A program made the translations under genes and the position numbers. The notes under the pieces are model-generated. The model was not told the origin of the DNA and did no database searches. It saw nothing but the letters and a program-made list of their open reading frames with translations. From Capricornis sumatraensis (lineage: Eukaryota > Chordata > Mammalia > Artiodactyla > Bovidae), in NCBI RefSeq assembly GCF_032405125.1, contig NC_091091.1, positions 7,874,001 through 7,938,000 of the forward strand: DNA of 64,000 nucleotides, given 5' to 3'. The stretch's first letter is position 1, and the number at the start of each line of letters is the position of its first letter. Shown here piece after piece: positions 48,220 through 57,861 of this stretch.

Positions 48220-51200
48220 CAGTTCAGTTCAGTTCAGTTGCTCAGTCCTGTCAGACTCTTTGAGACCCCATGGACTACAGAACACCAGGCCTCCCTGTCC
48301 ATCGCCAACTCCCAGAGTTTATTCAAACTCATGTCCATCAAGTTGGTGACGCCATCCAACCATCTCATCCTCTGTTGTCCCCTTCTCCTCCCACCGTCAG
48401 TCTTTCCCAGCATCAGGATTTTTGCCAATGAGTCAGTTATTTGCAACAGGTGGCCAAAGTATTGGAGTTTAAATTTAGCATCAGTCCTTTCAATGAATAT
48501 TCAGGACTAATTTCATGAGTTAGGATGGAATGGTTGGATCTCCTTGCTGTCAAGGGACTCTCAAGAGGCTTCTCCAACACCACAGTTTCAAAAGCATCAA
48601 TTCCTTGGGACTCAGATTTCTTTACATTCAACTCTCACACCATACACGACTATTAGAAGAACCATAGCTTTGACGAGATGGAACTTTGTTGGCAAAGTAA
48701 TGACAGCTTTTTAATATGCTGCCTAAGTTGGTCGTAACTTTTCTTCCAAGGAGCAAGTGTCTTTTAATTTCATGGATGCAGTCACCATCTGCAGTGATCT
48801 TCAGTTCATTCAGCTCACTCAGTCATTTCTGAAATTATGACCCCAAGAATCACAGAACACCAGGCCTCCCTGTCCATCACCAACGCTTGGAGTTCACAAA
48901 AATTCTTCTGTATCGGGTTGGTGATGCCATCCAGCCATCTCATCCTCTGTCCTTCCCTTCTCCTCCTGCCCCCAATCCCTCCCAGCATCAGAGTCTTTTC
49001 CAATGAGTCAACTCTTCGCATGAGGTGGCCAAAGTATTGGAGTTTCAGCCTCAGCATCATTCCTTCCAATGAGCACCAGGACTGATCACCTTTAGAATGG
49101 ACTGGTTGGATCTCCAAGGGACTCTCAAGAGTCTTCTCCAACACCACAGTTCAAAAGCATCAATTCTTCGGTGCTCAGCTTTCTTCACAGTCCAACTCTC
49201 ACATACATACATGACCACTGGGAAAACCATAGCCTTGACTAGATGGACTTTTGTTGGCAAAGTAATGTCTCTGCTTTTCAATATGCTATCTAGGTTGGAC
49301 ATAACCTTCCTTCCAAGGAGTAAGCGTCTTTTAATTTCAGGGCTGCAATCACCATCTACAGTGACTTTGGAGCCCCCCAAAAATAAAATCTGACACTGTT
49401 TCCACTGTTTCCCCATCTATTTGCCACGAAGTGATGGAACCAGATGCTATGATTTTAGTTTTCTGAATGTTGAGCTTTAAGCCAACTTTTTCACTCTCCT
49501 CTTTCACTTTCATCAAAAGGCTCTTTAGTTCTTCTTCACTTTTCTTCCATAAGGGAGGTGTCATCTGCATATCTGAGGTTACTGAGATTTCTCCTGGCAA
49601 TCTTGATTCCAGCTTGAGCTTCTTCCAGCCCAGCATTTCTCATGATGTACTCTGCATAGAAGTTAAATAAACAGGGTGGCAATATACAGCCTTGACACAC
49701 TCCTTTTCCTATCTGGAACCAGTCTGTTGTTCCGTGTCCAGTTCTAACTGTTGCTTCCTGACCTGCATATAGATTTCTCAAGAGGCAGGTCAGGTGGTCT
49801 GGGATTCCCATCTCTTTCAGAATTTTGCACAGTTTATTGTGATCCACACAGTCAAAGGCTTTGGCAGTGATCTTAGAGTCCCCCAAAATAAAATCTGCCA
49901 CTGCTTCCATTGTTTCCCTATTTGCCATGAAGTGATGAAACCAGATGCCATAACTTTAGTTTTCTGAATGTTAAGTTTTAAGCCAACTTTTCCACTTTCC
50001 TCTTTCATGTTCATCAAGAAGCTCTTTAATTCTTCTTCGCTTTCTGCCATAAGGGTGGTGTCATCCACATATCTGAGGTTATTGATATTTCTCTGAGCAA
50101 TTTTGATTCCAGTTTATGCTTCATCCTGTTCAGTATTTCTCATGATGTACCCTGGATATAAGTTAAATGAGCAGGGTGACAATATACAGCCTTGATGTAC
50201 TCCTCTTCCTATTTGGAACCAGTCTATTGTTCCATGTCCAGTTCTAGCTGTTGCTTCCTGACCTATATAAAGGCTTTTCAGGAGGCAGGTCAGGTGGTCT
50301 GGTATTCCCATCTCTTTAAGAATTTTCTACAATTTGTTGTGATCCACACAGTAAAAGGTTTTGACATAGTCAATAAAGCAGAAATAGATGTTTTTCTGGA
50401 ACTCCCTTGCTTTTTCAAAAATACAACAGATGTTGGCAAGTTGGTCTCTGGTCCCTCTGCCTCTTCTAAAATCAGCTGAACATCTGGAAGTTCATGGTTG
50501 AAGCCTGGCTTGTAGAATTTTGAGCATTACTTTACAAGTGGTGAGATGCATGCAATTGTGCAGTACTTTGAGCATTCTTTGGCATTGCCTTTCTTAGGGA
50601 TTGGAATGAAAACTTACCTTTTCCAGTCCTGTAGCCACTGCTGACTTTTCTATATTTGCTGGCATTACTGAGTGCAGCACTTACATAGCATCATCTTTTA
50701 TGATTTGAAATAGCTCATTTGTAATCCCATCACCTCCACTAGCTTTGTTTATAGTGATGCGCCCTAACGTCCACTTGACTTCACATTCCAGGATATCTGG
50801 CTCTAGGTGAGTGATCGTACTATTGTGATTCTCTGGGTCATGAAGCTCTGTTTTGTGCAGTTCTTCTGGGTATTCTTACCACATCTTCTTAGTATCTTCT
50901 GCTTGTGTTAGGGCCATACCATATCTGTTTTATATTGTGCCCATCTTTGCAAAAAATGTACACTTGTTATCTCTAATTTTCTTGAAGAGATCTCTAATCA
51001 TTTCCATTCTATTGTTTTCCTTTATTTCTTTGCAAGTGATGGTCTTGACCCCTGTCTCCTGTACAATGTCATGAATCTCCATCTGTATTTCATCAGGCAC
51101 TCTATCAGACCTAATCCCTTGAATCTATTTCTCACCTGGACTGTATAATCATAAGAGATTTGATTTAGGTCATACCTGAATGGTCTAGTAGTTTTCCCTA

Positions 51201-51260
51201 CTTTCTTCAATTTAAGTCTGAATCTGGCAATAAGGAATTCATGATATGAGCCACAATCAG
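48220..51260 (-). mobile_element. BovB copy A, 3' arm (interrupted by copy B)
   Basis: Minus-strand BovB whose 3' terminus is the TTCAG repeat at 48219-48239. It runs to 48801, is interrupted by copy B and resumes at 49864. It ends at the element position GAGCCACAATCAG (51248-51260). There the sequence flips to the plus-strand BovB 5' region. The frame is broken by many stops. TCCTT at 48215-48219 and 57857-57861 is the only, weak, candidate duplication for the whole unit. Confidence 0.85.
48802..49863 (-). mobile_element. BovB copy B, nested in copy A
   Basis: A second BovB 3' segment of about 1.06 kb in minus orientation, from CAGTTCATTCAGCTCACTC to AGTCAAAGGCTTTGG. It is flanked by a perfect 11-bp duplication GCAGTGATCTT (48791-48801 and 49864-49874) that is itself BovB sequence. 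Copy A continues on both sides. An open frame that spans the right boundary (49536-49928) is therefore a nesting artefact. Confidence 0.93.
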
Positions 51261-51761
51261 GTATCAGAGCAATGACCCCACTAGAGACTGACCCAGATTC
51301 GTCTGGGAGTGTCCAGGAGTCTTCAGCAGAGGCGTGGGGCAGGGGTGGCCTGCTGCAGGGTAGGTGGCTGTGAGTGTAGCAGTACATGCATGAGACCTTC
51401 TGATACCATTATCTTGATTACCTCCATTGTACTTTCAGTTCAGTTCAGTTCAGTTGCTCAGTCATGTCTGACTCTTTGTGACCCCATGAATCACAGCACC
51501 GCAGGCCTCCTTGTCCATCACCAACTCTCGGAGTTCACTCAAACTCATGTCCACCGAGTTGGTCATGCCATCCAGTCATCTCATCCTCTGTCGTCCCCTT
51601 CTCTTCCTGCCCCCAGTCCCTCCCAGCATCAGGGTCCTTTCCAGTGAGTCAACTCTTCGCATGAGGTGGCCAAAAATTGGTTTCAGCTTTAGTATCAGTC
51701 CTTCCAATGAACACTCAGGACTGATCTCCTTTAGAATGGACTGGTTTCATCTCCTTGCAGT

Positions 51762-52262
51762 CTAAGGGACTTTCAAGAGTCTTCTCCAACACCACAGTTC
51801 AAAAGCATCAATTCTTAGGTGCTCAGCTTTCTTCACAGTCCAACTCTCACATACATACATGACCACTGGTAAAATCATAGCCTTGTCTAGATGGACCTTT
51901 GTTGGGAAAGTAATATCTCTGCTTTTCAATATGCTATCTAGGTTGGTCATAACTTTCCTTCCAAGGAGTAAGCATCTTTTAATTTCATGGCTGCAGTCAC
52001 CATCTGCACTGATTCTGGAGCCCCCAAAAATAAAGTCTGACACTGTTTCCACTGTTTCCCCATCTATTTGCCATGAAGTATTGGGATCAGATGCCATGAT
52101 CTTCGTTTTCTGAATGTTGAGCTTTAAGCCAACTTTTTCACTCTCCTCTTTCACTTTCATCAAGAGGCTTTTCAGTTCCTCTTCACTTTCTGCCATAAGG
52201 GTGGTGTCATCTGCATATCTGAGGTTATTGAGATTTCTACCCGGCAATCTTGATTCCAGCAT
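51762..52262 (-). pseudogene. BovB C reverse transcriptase, palm to C-terminus
   Basis: 166 codons of the RTE-type reverse transcriptase. The catalytic YADD box is intact near codons 16-19 (NNLRYADDTTLMAESEEEL). The downstream thumb and linker follow (VGLKLNIQKTKIMAS, then DFIFGGSRISADGDCSHEIK), ending in the conserved tryptophan-rich part (SWTVKKAEHLRIDAFELWCW). The natural protein continues past both ends, so this is a broken copy. It reads in the PRKG1 sense direction. Confidence 0.9.
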
Positions 52263-52309
52263 GTGCTTATTCCAGTCCAGCGTTTCTCATGATGTACTCT
52301 GCATATAAG

Positions 52310-53108
52310 TTAAATAAGCAGGGGGTACAATATGCAGCTTTGACATACTCCTTTTCCTATTTGGAACCAGTCTGTTGTTCCATGTCCAGTTCTAACTGTT
52401 GCTTCCTGACCTGCACATAGGTTTCTCAAGAGGCAGGTCAGATGGTCTGGGATTCCCATCTCTTTCAGAATTTTCCACAGTTTATTGTGATCCACACAGT
52501 CAAAGGCTTTGGCATCGTCAATAAAGCAGAAATAGATGTTTTTCTGGATCTCTCTTGCTTTTTCCATGATCCAGTGGATGTTGGCAATTTGATCTCTGGT
52601 TCCTCTGCCTTTTATAAAACCAGCTTGAATATCTATCTGCAAGTTCACAGTTCATGTATTGTTGAAGCCTGGCTTGGAGAATTTTGAGCATTACTTGACT
52701 AGTGTGTGAGATGACTGCAATTGTGTAGTAATTTGAGCATTCTTTGACATTGCCTTTCTTTGGGATTGGAATGAAAACTGACCTTTTCCAGTCTTGTGGC
52801 CACTGCTGAGTTTTCCAAATTTGCTGGCATATTGAGTGCAGCACTTTCACAGCATCGTATTTCAGGATTTGAAATAGCTCCACTGGAATTCCATCACCTC
52901 CACTAGCTTTGTTCATAGTGATGCTTTCTAAGGCCCACTTGACTTCACATTCCAGGATGTCTGGCTCTAGGTGAGTGATCACACCATTGTGATTATGTGG
53001 GTCGTGAAGATCTTTTTTGTACAGTTCTTTTGTGTATTCTTGCCACCTCTTCTTAATATCTTCTGCTTCTGTTAGGTCCAGACCATTTCTGTCCTTTATC
53101 GAGCCCAT
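52310..53108 (-). pseudogene. BovB C reverse transcriptase, fingers and motifs A-B
   Basis: Two overlapping frames. The upstream one (52518-53108, 196 codons) has the fingers region: NKASGGDGIPVELF near codon 67 and SVFIPIPKKGNVKECSNYY near codon 110. The other (52310-52648) holds motif A, DDAKAFDCVDHNKLW, and motif B, changed to GVCQSCILYP where intact copies such as the one at 62900 read GVRQGCILSP. A frameshift near 52600 separates them. Not functional as it stands. Confidence 0.9.
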
Positions 53109-53757
53109 TTTTTTGCATGAAATGTTCCCTTGGTGTCTCTAATTTTCTTGAAGAGATCGCTAGTCTTTCCCATTCTGTTGTTTTCCTCTATTTCTTTGCA
53201 TTAATCGCTGAAGAAGGGTTTCTTATCTCTCCTTGCTATTCTTTGGAACTCTGCATTTATCTTTCCTTTTCTCCTTTGCTTTTCGCTTCTCTTTTCACAG
53301 CTATTTGTAAGGCCTCCTCAGACAGTCATTTTGCTTTTTTGCATTTCTTTTCCATGGGGATGGTCTTGATCCTTGCCTCCTGTACAATGTCACAAACCTC
53401 CATTCATAGTTTATCAGGCACTCTGTCTATCAGATCTAGGCCCTTAAATCTATTTCTCACTTATTGTATAATCATAAGGGATTTGATTTAGGTCATACCT
53501 GAATGATCTAGTGGTTTTCCCCACTTTCTTCAATTTAAGTCAGAATTTGGCAATAAGGAGTTCATGATCTGAGCCACAGTCAGCTCCGGGTCTTGTTTTT
53601 GCTGACTGTATAGCACTTCTCTATCTTTGACTGCAAAGACTAGAATCAATCTGATTTTGGTGTTGACCATCTGGTGATGTCCATGCGTAGAGTCTTCTCT
53701 TGTGTTGTTGGAAGAGGGTGTTTGCTATGACCAGTGTGTTCTCATGGCAAAACTGTA

Positions 53758-54198
53758 TTAGCCTTTGCCCTGCTGATTCTGTACTCCAAGGCCAAATTTG
53801 CCTGTTACTCCAGTTGTTTCTTGACTTCCTACTTTTGCATTCCAGTCCCCTATAATGAAAAGGACATCTTTTTTGAGTGTTAGTTCTAAAAGGTCTTGTA
53901 GGTCTTCATAGAACTGTTCAACTTCAGCTTCTTCAGCATTAGTGGTGGGAGCATAGGCTTGGATTACCGTGATATTGAATGGTTTGCCTTGAAAATGAAC
54001 AGAGATCATTCTTTCCTTTTTGAGAGAGCATCCAAGTACTACGTTTTGGACTCTTCTGTTGACCATGATGGCTACTCCATTTCTTCTAAGGGATTCCTGC
54101 CCACAGTAGTAGATATAATGGTCATCTTTGTTAAATTTTCCCATTCTAGTCCATTGTAGTTCGCTGATTGCTAGAATGTCAACGTTCACTGTTGCCAT
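53758..54198 (-). pseudogene. BovB C AP-type endonuclease domain
   Basis: 146 codons of the apurinic-type endonuclease that nicks the target for reverse transcription. ISELQWTRMG near codon 11 carries the catalytic glutamate, and GDWNAKVGSQE near codon 117 carries the conserved aspartate and asparagine. The frame stops after GVQNQQGKG, so it is cut off before the C-terminal histidine motif. Confidence 0.88.
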
Positions 54199-54602
54199 CT
54201 ACTGTTTGACCACTTCCAATTTGCCTTGATTCATGGACCTAACATTCCAGGATCCTATGCAACATTGCTCTTTACAGCATCGGACCTTGCTTCTATCACT
54301 AGTCGCATCCACAACTGGGTACTGTTTTTCTTTGGCTCCATCCCTTCATTCTTTCTAGAGTTATTTCTCAATGATCTCCATTAGCATATTGGGTACCTAC
54401 TGACCCGGGGAGTTCCCCTTTCAGTATCCTATCATTTTGTCTTTTCATACTGTTCATGGGGTTCTCAAGGCAAGAATACTGAAGTGGTTTGCCATTCACT
54501 TCTCCAGTGGACCACATTCTGTCAGACCTCTGCACCATGACCCGCCTGTCTTGGGTGGCCCCACAGGGCATGGCTTAGTTTCATTGAGCTAGACAAGGCT
54601 GT

Positions 54603-55267
54603 CTAATTTGATGATTTCAGATCTTCATCCTCCTGGTCAGATTCCTGCCATTACATTCTATTTACCAATATCTCTATTCATGTATCAACTACACATGACC
54701 ACCTCTGAGGTCAGAGGTGGCAGCCGACAGGAGCTAACACATGCCCGAGGTCAGGGCAGTGTCCAAGGGGAGCTACCCCACACCTGAGGTCAGGGCAGCC
54801 GCAAGAGGAGCTACCCCACGCCTGATGTCAGGGGCAGCGGCCGAGAGGTGCTACCCCACGCCTGAGGTCAGGGGTGACGGCTGAGACGAGGTACCCCACA
54901 CCCAAGAACAGGGCGGCGGCCAACAGGAGCTACCCTATGCCCGAGGTCAGGGGAGGCGGCTGAGAGGAGCAACCCCACGCCCAAGAAGTGGCAGCTGCGG
55001 AGGCGAGGAGGGCCTAGAGGAGCTACTCTCCATTCAAGGCCAGGAGGGGTGGCCGTGAGGAGATACCCCTCGTCTAAGGTAAGGAGCAGCGGCTGCACTT
55101 TGCTGGAGCAGCCCTGAAGAGATATCCCACGTCCAGGGTAAGAGAAATCCAAGATGGTAGCTGTTGGTAGAGGGCATCAGAGGGCAGACACACTGAAACC
55201 ATAATCACAGAAAACTAGTCCATCTGATCGCAGGAACCACAGCCGTGTCTAACTCAATTAAACTAAG
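54603..55267 (+). mobile_element. BovB copy C, inverted 5' arm
   Basis: Plus-strand BovB 5' UTR: tandem 40-bp units at 54706-55140, then GAGGGCATCAGAGGGCAGAC and AAACTAAGCCA at the right edge. About 32 bp of element sequence (plus 54571-54602, reverse-complemented, and 55236-55267) is present in both arms, a small overlap often seen at twin-priming junctions. The first 100 bp, 54603-54705, do not match the BovB 5' UTR as I know it. Confidence 0.75.
54706..55140 (+). repeat. BovB 5'-UTR tandem repeat, about 39-40 bp units
   Basis: At least seven units of the form GAGGTCAGGGG, a variable GCGGC stretch, then GAGCTACCCCACGCC, from 54706 to about 54982. Degenerate units with insertions follow to about 55140. 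The array is GC-rich and CpG-bearing. Confidence 0.9.
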
Positions 55268-55284
55268 CCACTGTAGTTTGGTCT

Positions 55285-56445
55285 AGCCGCAGCCGGAGGC
55301 GCCGGGCAGTCACGGTCTGGGCCGCCTCCTTGGAGAGCGTTGTCCCCAGGATGTGGAGCCTCTGGTTAGACTAGATGGAAGATGGATCTGTCGAGGACGG
55401 ATGGAGGAAGACGGGTGGATGGCTCCAGCCGGGGCAGCAGGGCCCGCTCCTGGGATGGCCGGGACCGGCCGGCGTCCCAGGCGTCGCGGGACCGCCCTCG
55501 TGTGTGGGTGGCGGTGGGGTCCCGCGCTGGTTTTCCTGGCCGTGTCCCCTTGTTTTCTGGTCCCCAGACGGTGCCCGCCCCCCGCCGTGCGTGCTTGTCG
55601 GCCCCTCCCCGCCGCTGCCGGCCTCTCCTCGTCCGGCGCCTGCGACCGCCCGCCTTCCCTTCCGCTGCCTGGGACCGAGCCGGCCTCGCCTCGCGTGGGT
55701 GTCGTCCCCCGGCCTCCATCGGCCAGTGGCGTCTGGGGTGGAGCAGTGCCCCGGGAGCCCGGAGCAAGGGGGCGGGCCGGGGAGCCCTGCGCGAGGGAGG
55801 ACCCTGGGGGCGCCGGTATGCGGCGGGAGAGCCTTCTGCGGCTCTGGGGGCTCCCCGGGCCGCGCCCCGGTGTGTCTCGCTTCCCGGCCCGCCGCGGCCC
55901 CGGCCCTTTGTCCATTTCGCCGCCGCCTGTCCGCCGCCGCCGCCGCCGTCGCGTGCTGGACGAAGGGGAGCGCCCGTGACCCCCGCCGCGTCCCCGCTCG
56001 CCCGAGCGCGGGTCGGGCCCCCGGTCTGTCCCCGCGGGCCGGTCGCCGGGTCCTCGCCGCCCGGCATCGCCCACCCCTCTGGGGTGGGTGGACGGACGGA
56101 CGCCGAGGGCGCGCGGCGGCCGTCCCCAGTGGGCCGCCGCCGGCCAGGGCAGGCTCGCGACGGGGGTGGGGTGGAGAAGGGGGCCCTGCCGCCCTCCTCC
56201 CCTCGGCCCTCGGCGGTGGCGGCGGCGCGCTGAGACCCTCGTGGACCGAGGGTGTGTGCGCGATCAGGCATCCTCTCCGCCGGCGGGACGGGGCGGTGGG
56301 GTTTCCTGGCCTGGTGAGCGCCTTTCCGACCCCCTCCTCTCCAGGCTTCCTCACCTCGCGGGTCTTCTGGCTCGCCCGCCAGAGCGCGCCGCGGCCGGAG
56401 CCTATCCCCTTGCTCCCAGCACGCCCGGCTCCTCTGCTCGCTCCA
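55285..56445 (+). pseudogene. 45S pre-rRNA 5' external transcribed spacer fragment (GC-rich island)
   Basis: About 1.16 kb of extremely GC- and CpG-rich DNA in an AT-rich intron. From memory, blocks match the mammalian 45S 5' ETS in the same order and orientation: GGCGTCCCAGGCG at 55471, CGGGACCGCCCTCGTGTG near 55488, GGCGGTGGG, TTTTCCTGG near 55532, GCCTGGGACCGAG at 55667, CTCGCTTCCCGGC near 55877 and GCCCGAGCGCGG near 55999. The part after about 56100 I could not match. No 18S sequence or polymerase I start is included, so it is a spacer fragment, not an rRNA gene. Long open frames on both strands (up to 421 codons) reflect the rarity of stop codons at this GC content. Alternatives are a CpG-island exon from elsewhere or another rDNA spacer. 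Confidence 0.68.
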
Positions 56446-56654
56446 CGGACTTCCCTGGTGGCTCAGACGGTAAAGCGTTTGTCTACAATGTGGGAGACCT
56501 GGGTTCGAGCCCTGGATTGGGAAGATCCCCTGGAGAAGGAAATGGCAATCCACTCCAGTACTATTACCTGGAAAATCCCATGGACAGGGGAGCCTGGTAG
56601 GCTACAGTCTATGGGGTCACAAAGAGTCGGACAGGGCTGAGCAACTTCACTTTC
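56446..56654 (+). mobile_element. Bov-tA SINE, full length, joined to the rDNA spacer
   Basis: Complete Bov-tA starting at its natural 5' end (GGACTTCCCTGGTGGCTCAG) directly after the GC-rich block, and ending at GAGCAACTTCACTTTC before BovB copy A resumes with AAATAGCAGGGAGGG. It keeps several CpGs and is a young-looking copy. No target duplication separates it from the GC-rich block. Confidence 0.94.
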
Positions 56655-57454
56655 AAATAGCAGGGAGGGAACACAGCTCCACCCATCAAGAGAAAATTGG
56701 ATTAGAGATTTACTGAGCAGCCCGCCCATCAGAACAAGACCCAGTTTCCCCCTCAGTCAGTCTCTCCCATCAGGAAGCTTTCATAAGCCTCTTACCCTTA
56801 TCCATCAGAGGGCAGACAGACTTAATACCACAGTCGCAGAAAACTAACCAATCTGATCACCTGGATCGCAAGCTTGTCTAACTCAATGAAACTATGAGCC
56901 ATGCCATATAGGGCCACCCAAGACGGATGGGTCATGATGGAAAGCTCTGACAAAACGTGGTCCATTGGAGAAGGGAATGGCAGACCACTTCAGTATTCTT
57001 GCCTTGAGAACTCCATGAACAGTATGAAAAGGCAGAAAGATAGGACACTGAAAGATCAACTCCCCGGGTTGGTAGGTGCCCAATATGCTACTGGAGATCA
57101 GTGGAGAAATAACTCCAGAAAGAATGAAGAGATGGGGGCCAAAGCAAAAACAACACCCAGTTGTGGATGGGACTGGTGATAGAAGCAAAGTCCAATGCTG
57201 TAAAGAGCAATATTGCATAGGAACCTGGAAGGTTAGGTCCATGAATCAAGGCAAATTGGAAGTGGTCAAACAGTAGATGGCAAGAGTGAACGTGGACATT
57301 CTAGGAATCAGGGAACTAAAATGGACTAGAATGGGTAGATGACCATTATATCTACTACTGTGGGCAGGAATCCCTTAGAAGAAACGGAGTAGCCATCATA
57401 GTCAACGGAAGAGTTTGAAATGCAGTACTTGGATGCAATCTCAAAAGCGACAGA

Positions 57455-57856
57455 ATGATCTCTTTCCATTTCCAAGGCAAACCATTCAATATCACAGTAA
57501 TCCAGGTCTATGCCCTGACCAGTAATGATGAAGAAGCTGAACGGTTCTATGAAGACCTACAAGACCTTTTAGAACTAACACCCAAAAAAGAAGTCCTTTT
57601 CATTATAGGGGACTGGAATGCAAAAGTAGGAAGTCAAGAAACACCTGGAGTAATAGGCAAATTTGGCCTTGGAGTACAGAATGAAGAAAGGCAAGGGCTA
57701 ATAGAGTTTTGCCATGAGAACACATTAGTCATAGCAAACATCCTCTTCCAACAACACAAGAGAAGTCTCTATACATGGACATCACCAGATCGTCAACACC
57801 GAAATCAGACTGATTATATTCTTTGCAGCCAAAATGGAGGAGCTCTATACAGTTAG
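57455..57856 (+). pseudogene. BovB A endonuclease domain
   Basis: 133 codons of the BovB AP-type endonuclease. FNITVIQVYALTSNDEEAE and LFIIGDWNAKVGSQETPG with the conserved aspartate and asparagine are visible, then SLYTWTSPDRQHRNQTDYIL near the C-terminal end of the domain. The upstream half lies in other frames (WNAKV part intact, but a stop follows GRV near 57418). The frame ends at the edge of the inverted arm. Confidence 0.88.
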
Positions 57857-57861
57857 TCCTT

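Larger units (their letters stand above)
51432..54602 (-). mobile_element. BovB copy C, 3' arm, near full length
   Basis: Minus-strand BovB from the TTCAG repeat (51434) through reverse transcriptase and endonuclease to the 5' UTR, ending at ACAAGGCTGT. The sequence then flips into this copy's own inverted 5' arm (54603-55267). CCATTGTA (51424-51431) and CCACTGTA (55268-55275) flank the full 3.8-kb unit as a duplication with one mismatch. It is the longest BovB here, but its frame is split by stops and frameshifts. Confidence 0.88.
51261..57856 (+). mobile_element. BovB copy A, inverted 5' arm with nested insertions
   Basis: Plus-strand BovB 5' region found in three pieces. 51261-51431 is 5' UTR (GAGACTGACCCAG, GAGTGTCCAGGAGTC, ATTATCTTGATTACC). 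About 55268-55284 is a short bridge CCACTGTAGTTTGGTCT. 56655-57856 is the rest of the 5' UTR and most of the endonuclease region, ending at GCTCTATACAG. Its end lies only some 20 bases of element sequence from where copy A's 3' arm begins (51260). The two arms thus add up to one near full-length BovB with a 5' inversion. The 5'-UTR order is from memory of bovine sequence. Confidence 0.7.

Noticed and set aside
49536..49928. 130-codon frame joining two reverse-transcriptase segments
   Set aside because: It crosses the copy A/copy B nesting boundary, so the joined protein is an artefact.
55285..56445. A functional rRNA gene or polymerase I promoter
   Set aside because: No 18S, 5.8S or 28S sequence is present, and the matched blocks begin well inside the spacer.
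56446..56530. tRNA gene
   Set aside because: The tRNA-like heads of Bov-tA and CHR SINEs keep promoter-box similarity but lack a proper cloverleaf. They continue directly into SINE bodies.
55310..56640. Long open frames on both strands of the GC-rich block (up to 421 codons)
   Set aside because: They overlap in several frames on both strands, are low-complexity Pro/Arg/Gly/Ala-rich, run into the SINE, and are expected where stop codons are rare. No domain is visible.
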